In this document: positions 1 to 4,941 of the stretch, piece after piece
Layout: every line of letters starts with the position of its first letter
How positions within the stretch are numbered: position 1 is the stretch's first letter
Source: Thermohalobaculum sp039187815
Lineage (GTDB): Bacteria; Pseudomonadota; Alphaproteobacteria; Rhodobacterales; Rhodobacteraceae
Direction of reading: 5' to 3'
Length of the DNA: 5,457 bases
Assembly: GCA_039187815.1 (NCBI GenBank)
Contig: JBCCZI010000187.1
Location: 1-5,457, forward strand
Notes under the pieces: model-generated
What the model was told of the DNA's origin: nothing
Databases searched by the model: none
Seen by the model: the letters and a program-made list of their open reading frames with translations, nothing else
Translations under genes and position numbers: made by a program

Positions 1-198
1 AATCGCCTGCTCTGTTGTCCGCTGGATCAGGGGCCCAGGGCGTTGTCGCCAGGGCGATCCCTCCGACGGATGCGGGCCTTGGCGCGCCAGGCAGCGGGGC
101 CGAAGCCCGGCCGCAATCCCGCGATGGCGTCGCCGGCACCGTGCCGTTTGAGCAAGATCGGCGGCTCAACGGGCCATTCCACGAGCCCCAGATGAATT

Positions 199-210
199 TA
201 AATCGATTTA
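199..210. promoter_or_regulatory. 12-bp perfect palindrome, LacI-like operator candidate
   Basis: TAAATCGATTTA reads the same on both strands and lies in the only clearly AT-rich stretch upstream of the operon, 116 nt before the dctP start. Its core AATCGATT fits the AAnCGnTT pattern, with a central CG, typical of LacI-family operators. Sugar and sugar-acid catabolic operons are often controlled by LacI- or GntR-family repressors. No regulator gene lies in the window, so the binding protein is unknown. The same bases could instead be part of a promoter (for example a -10 region reading leftward). The palindrome is direct observation; the operator role is inference. Confidence 0.45.
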
Positions 211-239
211 TTGCGTCCGCGCGACGGGTTCGCTAGCCT
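211..239 (+). promoter_or_regulatory. Weak candidate sigma-70-type promoter for the operon
   Basis: TTGCGT (211-216) and TAGCCT (234-239) are separated by 17 nt and each match 3 of 6 consensus positions. The pair begins immediately after the palindrome at 199-210, so a repressor bound there would abut the -35 element. The match is poor and other pairings are possible, so the start of transcription is not established. Were this the promoter, the dctP leader would be about 80 nt long. Confidence 0.2.
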
Positions 240-242
240 CCT

Positions 243-257
243 TGTGCACAGTCTGTG
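243..257. promoter_or_regulatory. Two overlapping short palindromes in the dctP leader
   Basis: TGTGCACA (243-250) is a perfect 8-bp palindrome. It overlaps CACAGTCTGTG (247-257), a perfect 5-bp inverted repeat around one central base. Together they give the TGTG/CACA half-sites that many helix-turn-helix regulators bind, close to the likely transcription start. I cannot name a regulator, and short palindromes of this size do occur by chance. Confidence 0.2.
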
Positions 258-313
258 ACGGCCACGACGGTCGCCATGTCGTTGCACTGAGATACGCGCC
301 AGCAGAGCGCACT

Positions 314-320
314 GGGAGGA
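314..320 (+). promoter_or_regulatory. Ribosome binding site of dctP
   Basis: GGGAGGA lies 5 nt before ATG 326. It decides the start of dctP: the in-frame ATG-less extension back to 242 (GTG/TTG-type starts) has no comparable site, and ATG 326 places a standard signal peptide exactly at the N-terminus. Confidence 0.85.
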
Positions 321-325
321 CATCG

Positions 326-1342
326 ATGACCCTGAAATCCACCGCGGCTGCGGCCGCTATTGTCGCCGCTCTCGCCACCACCGCCGGGGCGGCCGAGACC
401 ACCCTGCGGATCCAGACGCATTATGCGCCCGAGACGGTGTCGGGCCAGCTCGCGTCGCAGTTCGTCGACGATGTGCAGACCATGTCGGGCGGCGAGATCT
501 CGATCGAGATCTTCTTCTCCTCATCGGTCGTCGCTTCGGTTGAGACCTTCGACGCCGCGGCAAACGGCATCCTCGACTGCGACATGACCGGTGGCGCCTA
601 TCAGACCGGCAAGAACCCGGCCTTCCAGTTCGTGGGCGACATCATGGGCGGCTATGACACGCCCTATCAGCAGCTCTCATGGCTGTACTACGGCGGCGGC
701 TATGACGCGGCTCAGTCGCTCTACAACGAATACGGCATGCAGCTGATCGGTTGGTGGATCTATGGGCAGGAATCCATGTCGTCGTCGCGCCCGATCGCCG
801 GCCCCGACGACCTCAAGGACTGGAAGTTCCGCTCGCCTCCGGGCCTCGAGACCGAGATCTTCGCCGAGCTTGGCGCCTCGCCGATCGTGATGGACTTCAC
901 CGAGATCTTCACCGCGCTCGAGACCGGCATCATCGATGGCGCCGATGCGTCGGGCCTGGCGAACAATGTGGGCCTCGGCCTTTATGACATCGTCAAGCAC
1001 GCGACCTATCCGGGCTTCCACTCGATGCCGTCGGACCACCTCGCCTGCAACAAGGACGTTTGGGATTCGATGTCGGAGAAGCACCGCCGGATCATCGACA
1101 CGGCGATGCAGAAGCTGGCGCTACAGACCGCGCTGACCTTCGAGAAGAAGAACGCCGAGGCGGCCGCCGAGCTGACCGCGCAGGGTGTGACGCTCTATGA
1201 CTGGTCGGCCGAGGACCGCGCGGCGTTCCGCAAGGGCGCCCAGGCGGCATGGGAGACCTGGGCCGTTAAGACGCCCGAGGCCCGGGCGCTGGTCGACAGC
1301 CACAAGACCTATCTCGGCCAGCTTGGCCTGATCGCCGACTGA
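326..1342 (+). CDS. dctP: TRAP transporter periplasmic solute-binding protein (DctP family)
   Basis: This 338-residue protein captures an organic acid in the periplasm and delivers it to the DctQM membrane complex encoded next to it. A signal peptide is clear: Lys4, then an Ala-rich hydrophobic stretch (7-20), with likely cleavage after AGA or GAA near residues 22-23. The mature protein follows DctP order: a first beta strand (LRIQTHYAP, 27-35), the PDDLKDWKFRSPPG segment with Arg169, which aligns with the Arg that grips the ligand carboxylate in this family, and ALETGIIDGADAS (197-209), the usual segment before the hinge. Length is typical of the family. The sequence resembles the branch labelled mannitol/chloroaromatic (FcbT1-like) in protein family collections, but that label does not fix the ligand. 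A sugar acid is inferred from the downstream dehydratases. The family assignment is firm; the substrate is unknown. Confidence 0.95.
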   Translation: MTLKSTAAAAAIVAALATTAGAAETTLRIQTHYAPETVSGQLASQFVDDVQTMSGGEISIEIFFSSSVVASVETFDAAANGILDCDMTGGAYQTGKNPAFQFVGDIMGGYDTPYQQLSWLYYGGGYDAAQSLYNEYGMQLIGWWIYGQESMSSSRPIAGPDDLKDWKFRSPPGLETEIFAELGASPIVMDFTEIFTALETGIIDGADASGLANNVGLGLYDIVKHATYPGFHSMPSDHLACNKDVWDSMSEKHRRIIDTAMQKLALQTALTFEKKNAEAAAELTAQGVTLYDWSAEDRAAFRKGAQAAWETWAVKTPEARALVDSHKTYLGQLGLIAD

Positions 1343-1368
1343 TCGGATGGGGCTTTCGGGCCCCCGAT
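1342..1368 (+). promoter_or_regulatory. Hairpin A, immediately after dctP
   Basis: ATCG (1342-1345) pairs with CGAT (1365-1368), and GGGGC (1349-1353) pairs with GCCCC (1360-1364), with a 3-nt bulge (1346-1348) and a 6-nt loop TTTCGG. The stem begins at the last base of the dctP stop codon. There is no run of T after it, so it is not a standard intrinsic terminator. It probably acts with the next hairpin as a 3' stabiliser or partial attenuator. Confidence 0.4.
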
Positions 1369-1403
1369 GGGCAGGGCGCGCTGAGGGGGTGCGCGCCCTG
1401 CCC
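1369..1403 (+). promoter_or_regulatory. Hairpin B, 13-bp perfect stem between dctP and dctQ
   Basis: GGGCAGGGCGCGC (1369-1381) is the exact reverse complement of GCGCGCCCTGCCC (1391-1403), with a 9-nt loop (TGAGGGGGT). The stem is very GC-rich and should be stable in RNA. No T-tract follows, so complete termination is unlikely. In transport operons, a strong hairpin after the binding-protein gene commonly protects the upstream mRNA from 3' decay or lowers readthrough, giving an excess of binding protein over membrane subunits. That role is inferred here. Confidence 0.65.
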
Positions 1404-1418
1404 TGAGGCTATCCCTCA
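1404..1418 (+). promoter_or_regulatory. Hairpin C, small stem before the dctQ ribosome binding site
   Basis: TGAGG (1404-1408) pairs with CCTCA (1414-1418) around a 5-nt loop. It abuts hairpin B with no spacer. The right arm overlaps TCCCT (1412-1416), which is also complementary to the dctQ ribosome binding site, so alternative pairings are possible. A 5-bp stem is weak evidence on its own. Confidence 0.25.
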
Positions 1419-1425
1419 AGCCGAC

Positions 1426-1432
1426 AGGGAGA
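1426..1432 (+). promoter_or_regulatory. Ribosome binding site of dctQ
   Basis: AGGGAGA lies 6 nt before ATG 1439. It is the only good site near the start, and supports the long form of DctQ, including its extra N-terminal membrane segments. Confidence 0.75.
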
Positions 1433-1438
1433 GACGGG

Positions 1439-2251
1439 ATGCAAGGCGAGAGCGTCTGGCTGGGCGCGCTGCGCGGGCCGATGCGAATTGTGATGCTGGC
1501 CACCACAGCGCTGGCGATCGGGGTCTATGGTTGGCTGGTCATCGGCGCCCTGACGGGGCGGAGCGAGATCGGCATGCACGAGATGCTGCGTCCCGAGGGC
1601 CGGCCCATGGTGCACCTGATGCTGTGGTCGCTGGTGGCCGCGCTCTTGTCCTCGGCGATCTATCTCTCGGACAGCATCGGCGCCATCGAGCCCAAACCGG
1701 CCGGTTTCTTCGACATTCTGTCGCTGGTGGTCTCGCGCCTGGCGATGATGGGCGTCGCCTTCATCGTGTTGGTGATGTTCTACGAGGTGGTGGCGCGCTA
1801 TGTCTTCAACAGCCCCACCTTGTGGGCCAATGAGCTCTCGCTGTGGATCGCCGCCATGGTGTTCCTGTTCGCCGGGCAATACGCCATGCAGCAGCGCAGC
1901 CATATCCGGATCTACATCGTCTATGACATCATGCCGCGCTGGATGCAGAAGACGGCCGACTGTCTCTCGGTTGCGCTGATCTGGGCCTTTACGACGGCGC
2001 TGGTCTGGGGCGGCTTCAACGAGGCCGAGGCCAAGCTCGGCCGGATGGAGAGCTTTGGCACCGCCTGGGATCCGCCGATCCCCGCGACCGTGAAACCGGC
2101 AATCCTTTTCATCATCTGCCTGGTCGCGATCCAGGCGCTCTCGAACCTGATCGCCGATTGGAACCGCGCGCCCGAGCACCACTCTCCCGCCGACGAGATC
2201 GACGAGGCCGATATCGAGAACATGCGCCGCACCCTGGGGGAGAAGGACTGA
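1439..2251 (+). CDS. dctQ: TRAP transporter small membrane subunit (DctQ family), long form
   Basis: This 270-residue inner-membrane protein is the small permease subunit that docks with DctM and the loaded binding protein. The DctQ core is clear: hydrophobic segments at about 92-115, 130-150, 172-192 and 217-238, with the family motif ARYVFNSPTLWANE (119-132; Arg-Tyr-x-Phe-Asn...Trp...Glu) and the HIRIYI stretch (155-160). It is longer than the usual 150-190 residues because the N-terminus adds two further segments, about 15-38 and 57-77, joined by a polar loop. The C-terminus (243-270) is an acidic cytoplasmic tail. The start at 1439 is backed by a good ribosome binding site, and the extra segments have the same codon style as the core, so the extension looks genuine. 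The stop codon overlaps the dctM start by one base (TGATG), which points to coupled translation. Confidence 0.92.
   Translation: MQGESVWLGALRGPMRIVMLATTALAIGVYGWLVIGALTGRSEIGMHEMLRPEGRPMVHLMLWSLVAALLSSAIYLSDSIGAIEPKPAGFFDILSLVVSRLAMMGVAFIVLVMFYEVVARYVFNSPTLWANELSLWIAAMVFLFAGQYAMQQRSHIRIYIVYDIMPRWMQKTADCLSVALIWAFTTALVWGGFNEAEAKLGRMESFGTAWDPPIPATVKPAILFIICLVAIQALSNLIADWNRAPEHHSPADEIDEADIENMRRTLGEKD
2237..2246 (+). promoter_or_regulatory. Ribosome binding site deciding the dctM start
   Basis: GGGGAGAAGG, inside the end of dctQ, lies 4 nt before ATG 2251. This favours 2251 over the in-frame ATG at 2158. The extra 31 residues from 2158 would be Arg/Pro-rich and unlike any DctM N-terminus, whereas 2251 begins directly with the first membrane helix (MVDIGTLSLILL). 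Confidence 0.75.
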
Positions 2252-3846
2252 TGGTCGATATCGGCACCCTCAGCCTGATCCTGCTGATCGCCATGTTCGT
2301 GCTGCTGGCCATGGGGATGCCGCTGGGCTTTGCCTCGGCTTTCCTGGCGGTGGCCACCCTGGTGCTCAAGTTCGGGCCCGATCTGCTGTTCCGCGATTTC
2401 GGGCGCGGGCCGCTTTCGGTGCTGGCCCAGGCGGTCTACCGACAGATGACGAATTACGTCCTAATATCGGTACCCTTGTTTATCTTTATGGCGGCGCTGC
2501 TCGAGCGATCGGGGATCGCGCGGGACATGTACTCCTCGCTGAACGTCTGGCTCTCGCGCACCCGCGGCGGCATCGCCATCGTGACCTCGATCATGGCGGT
2601 GATCATGGCGGCCATGTCCGGGATCATCGGCGGCGAGGTGGTGCTGCTCGGCCTGATCGCCCTGCCGCAGATGCTGCGGCTCGGCTACAACCAGAACCTC
2701 GCGATCGGCACGATCTGTGCCAGCGGCTCGCTCGGCACCATGATCCCGCCCTCGATCGTGCTGATCTTCTATGGCCTAGTGACCGAGACCTCGATCAAGG
2801 CACTGTTCACGGCGTCTTTCCTGCCGGGCTTTATGCTGGCGTCATTCTTCATCATCTACATCCTGGTGCGCACCCGCCTCCATCCGGAACAGGCGCCGCT
2901 GCCCGAGCCCGAGCCCGGCGATCCCGACGGGCGCGAAAAGGCGCTGATGTTCGTGGGCTTCCTCTCGCGCCTCGCGCTCTGGGTCGCGGGTGTGCTGCTG
3001 CTGCGCGTGGGCTTTCTGTCCGTCACCGGCGCCAATGCGGTGACCGAGGGCGTCGAGCCGATCTTCCTTGGCATGGTCTCGGACATCCCCTGGCTGGTCG
3101 GGGCCGGTGTCATCGCGGCGGGCCTGATCTTTGGCCCCGTCGGGCGCGAGCGCACCCAGAAGGGCTGGGAGATGGGCAAGGGCCTGATCGCCCCCATCAT
3201 CGTGATCGGCGTGGTGCTCGGCTCGATCTATGGCGGGATCACCGGCATCACCGAGGCCGCGGGCATGGGCGTGATCGCGGTCTTCGTCATCGGGCTCATG
3301 CGCCGCGAGATGAGCGGCCTGGTGGTCTGGGACAGCCTGATGCGCACGCTCAAATCCACCGGCACGATCATCTGGGTAACCATCGGGGCGGCCTCGCTGG
3401 CCGCGGCCTATACGCTGGCGGGCGGGCCCACCTATGTGGCCAACCTGATCGTGGGGGCCGAACTCCCGACCATGGGGATCATCCTGGTCATGATGCTGAT
3501 CTTCCTGATCATGGGCATGTTCATGGACTGGGTCGGCATCGTGCTCTTGATCATGCCGGTCTTCCTGCCGATCGTGCTCAAGCTGCCGGTTGAGGAGATC
3601 GGGTTCTTTGGCGAGCTCAACCCCCGTCATGTGGCGATCTGGTTCGGCGTTGTGTTCTGTATGAACATGCAGGTCAGCTTCCTCTCGCCGCCCTTTGGGC
3701 CGGCCGCGTTCTATCTGAAATCGGTGGCGCCGGCGCATATCACGCTGACGGATATCTTCCGCGGCTTCCTGCCCTTCATCGCGATCCAGATCCTGGCGCT
3801 CTCGGTGCTGCTGGTCTGGCCGTCGATGGTGTCGCTGTTCCTGTGA
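2251..3846 (+). CDS. dctM: TRAP transporter large membrane subunit (DctM family), with insertion
   Basis: This 531-residue inner-membrane protein is the transport subunit, which moves the substrate inward with Na+ or H+. DctM signatures appear in order: IPLF-like SVPLFIF (73-79), GSLGTMIPPSIVLIFYG (159-175), YGGITGITEAAGMG (327-340), MDWVGIVLLIMPVFLPI (425-441) and MQVSFLSPPFGPAAFYL (473-489). The last resembles the FcbT3-like branch of large subunits. Usual length is about 425-440. Most of the extra length lies between the two halves (about 210-310): a Pro/Glu/Asp-rich linker (212-227), then two added hydrophobic segments (about 238-258 and 279-296). The protein starts inside the dctQ stop codon. 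Residues 71-77 are encoded by a cluster of AT-rich, rare-type codons (CTA, ATA, GTA, TTG, TTT), unlike the rest of the gene. The family call is firm; the substrate is not determined. Confidence 0.95.
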   Translation: MVDIGTLSLILLIAMFVLLAMGMPLGFASAFLAVATLVLKFGPDLLFRDFGRGPLSVLAQAVYRQMTNYVLISVPLFIFMAALLERSGIARDMYSSLNVWLSRTRGGIAIVTSIMAVIMAAMSGIIGGEVVLLGLIALPQMLRLGYNQNLAIGTICASGSLGTMIPPSIVLIFYGLVTETSIKALFTASFLPGFMLASFFIIYILVRTRLHPEQAPLPEPEPGDPDGREKALMFVGFLSRLALWVAGVLLLRVGFLSVTGANAVTEGVEPIFLGMVSDIPWLVGAGVIAAGLIFGPVGRERTQKGWEMGKGLIAPIIVIGVVLGSIYGGITGITEAAGMGVIAVFVIGLMRREMSGLVVWDSLMRTLKSTGTIIWVTIGAASLAAAYTLAGGPTYVANLIVGAELPTMGIILVMMLIFLIMGMFMDWVGIVLLIMPVFLPIVLKLPVEEIGFFGELNPRHVAIWFGVVFCMNMQVSFLSPPFGPAAFYLKSVAPAHITLTDIFRGFLPFIAIQILALSVLLVWPSMVSLFL

Positions 3847-3848
3847 GG
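3844..3848 (+). promoter_or_regulatory. Ribosome binding site overlapping the dctM stop
   Basis: TGAGG spans the dctM stop codon and lies 4 nt before ATG 3853. Ribosomes ending dctM would sit over this site, which favours reinitiation on the enzyme gene. Confidence 0.55.
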
Positions 3849-3852
3849 CCCC

Positions 3853-4941
3853 ATGGCGCAGATCCGCGCGCTCCGCGCCGACCATTATCTGATCCCGCTG
3901 CCGCGCGTGCTGACCGACAGCATGCACGGCGCCATGGCCCGCTTCGAGGTGGTCACCGCCCGCATCACCGATGAGGATGGCCAGGAGGGTGTGGGCTACA
4001 CCTTCACCTGCGGCGTGAACGGCGGAGCCATCGCCGATATCCTGGGCCGCGAGATGGCGCCGCTCGTCGCCACCCGCGAGGCGGATGCGATCGAGGCCAT
4101 TTGGAAGGATCTCTGGTGGGCTTTTCATTACGGGGGGCGCGGCGGGCCGACGGTGCTGGCGCTCTCCGCCCTCGACATGGCGCTCTGGGATCTCAAGGCC
4201 AAGCGGGCGGATCTGCCGCTCTGGCGTCTGCTCGGCGGCTATGATCCCTCGGTGCCGGCCTATGCGGGCGGGATCGATCTCGATCTGTCGGCCGAGGCGC
4301 TGATCGAGCAAACCCATGCCAACCGCGCCGCCGGTCACCGCGCCATCAAGATGAAGATCGGGCGCGAGCGCCTCTCCGAGGACGTCGCCAAGGTCGCTGC
4401 CATGCGCACCACCTTCGGGCCCGACATGTCGCTGATGGTCGATGCCAACATGAAGTACACGGTCGATCAAGCGATCCGGGCGGCGCGCGCCCTGGCCGAG
4501 TTCGACCTCGTCTGGCTCGAGGAGCCGATCCCTCCGGACGATCCCACCGGCCACGCCCGCGTGCTGCGCGACGGCGGCGTGCCCGTTGCGACGGGCGAGA
4601 ACCTCCGCAGCCTCTGGGATTTCAAGACCGCGCTCGACAGGGGCGGTGTCAGCTACCCCGAGCCGGATGTGACCAATTGCGGGGGCGTCACACCCTTCAT
4701 GAAGATCGCCCACCTCGCCGAGGCGCACCACCTGCCCGTGACCTCCCACGGCGCACACGACATCACGGTGCAGTTGCTCGCGGCCTGTCCGAACCGCAGC
4801 TATCTCGAGGCGCACGGCTTCGGCCTCGATGCCTATGTGGAGCACCCGCTCGAGATCCGCGAGGGGATCGCCCGCGCGCCGGAGCGCCCGGGCCACGGGG
4901 TCGCCTTCGACTGGGAGAGGCTCGAGAGGATCCGCGCGTGA
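3853..4941 (+). CDS. Mandelate racemase-subgroup enolase-superfamily enzyme, probable sugar-acid dehydratase
   Basis: This 362-residue cytoplasmic enzyme removes the proton next to a carboxylate, holding the substrate on Mg2+. Family layout is complete: an N-terminal capping domain (about 1-125) and a (beta/alpha)7-beta barrel. Active-site residues are all visible: the KxK motif Lys166/Lys168 (AIKMKIG), metal ligands Asp197 (VDAN), Glu223 (WLEEP) and Glu249 (ATGEN), the Asp272/His299 dyad, and Glu319 (YLEA). From memory, mandelate racemase of Pseudomonas uses 164/166, 195, 221, 247, 270/297 and 317, so every residue here is shifted by exactly two. With Lys and His bases on both faces, it can act as a dehydratase or epimerase. 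Characterised relatives include L-talarate/galactarate dehydratase. The TRAP genes 6 nt upstream and the UxaA-family gene overlapping by 4 nt suggest an aldonate or aldarate. The exact substrate is not assigned, so I give no gene symbol. Confidence 0.92.
   Translation: MAQIRALRADHYLIPLPRVLTDSMHGAMARFEVVTARITDEDGQEGVGYTFTCGVNGGAIADILGREMAPLVATREADAIEAIWKDLWWAFHYGGRGGPTVLALSALDMALWDLKAKRADLPLWRLLGGYDPSVPAYAGGIDLDLSAEALIEQTHANRAAGHRAIKMKIGRERLSEDVAKVAAMRTTFGPDMSLMVDANMKYTVDQAIRAARALAEFDLVWLEEPIPPDDPTGHARVLRDGGVPVATGENLRSLWDFKTALDRGGVSYPEPDVTNCGGVTPFMKIAHLAEAHHLPVTSHGAHDITVQLLAACPNRSYLEAHGFGLDAYVEHPLEIREGIARAPERPGHGVAFDWERLERIRA
4925..4930 (+). promoter_or_regulatory. Ribosome binding site supporting a GTG start at 4938
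   Basis: AGAGGA, inside the 3' end of the preceding gene, lies 7 nt before GTG 4938. It supports this start over GTG 4950, and the resulting N-terminus (MSRIVRLAPEDDVATAL) matches the usual beginning of UxaA-type proteins. Confidence 0.7.

Larger units (their letters stand above)
1..325. other. Upstream region without a supportable gene
   Basis: No convincing gene is visible in these 325 bases. Several frames stay open over the first 190-235 bases on either strand, as expected in GC-rich DNA. Their conceptual products (rich in Ala, Gly, Pro and Arg) match no family I recognise, and none has a good ribosome binding site. The tail of an upstream gene entering from the left edge cannot be excluded: one plus-strand frame is open from base 3 to the stop at 234-236, another from base 1 to 195. 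The right half is clearly different. Positions 191-212 form an AT-rich island holding a palindrome, followed by weak promoter-like hexamers and two overlapping short palindromes before the dctP ribosome binding site. I read roughly 190-325 as the operon control region and leader. Confidence 0.6.

Noticed and set aside
27..182. A 51-residue minus-strand frame from GTG (182) that might be a divergent regulator
   Set aside because: It stops after 51 codons, shows no helix-turn-helix or other recognisable domain and lacks a clear ribosome binding site.
15..236. A small plus-strand open frame before the operon
   Set aside because: It starts at TTG without a ribosome binding site, has unremarkable composition, and runs through the AT-rich palindrome. 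It could at most be the tail of an upstream gene.
242..325. A longer N-terminus for dctP from position 242
   Set aside because: It would add 28 residues with no hydrophobic character in front of an otherwise perfect signal peptide, and ATG 326 has a strong ribosome binding site.
1369..1403. Hairpin B as an intrinsic transcription terminator
   Set aside because: No T-tract follows the stem, and the downstream genes belong functionally to the same operon. Partial attenuation remains possible.
1409..2182. A 257-residue minus-strand open frame opposite dctQ
   Set aside because: Same artefact: it mirrors DctQ membrane codons, matches no family I know and has no independent support.
2158..2250. 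A longer N-terminus for dctM from ATG 2158
   Set aside because: The added residues are Arg/Pro-rich and unlike DctM, whereas ATG 2251 has its own ribosome binding site and the typical one-base overlap with dctQ.
2842..4896. A 684-residue open frame on the minus strand opposite dctM and the enolase-family gene
   Set aside because: It covers two well-supported plus-strand genes. Its product is full of His, Asp, Gln and Arg runs, which is what the reverse complement of ATC/ATG/CTG membrane codons gives. Long antisense frames are expected where GC-rich codon use removes stop codons.
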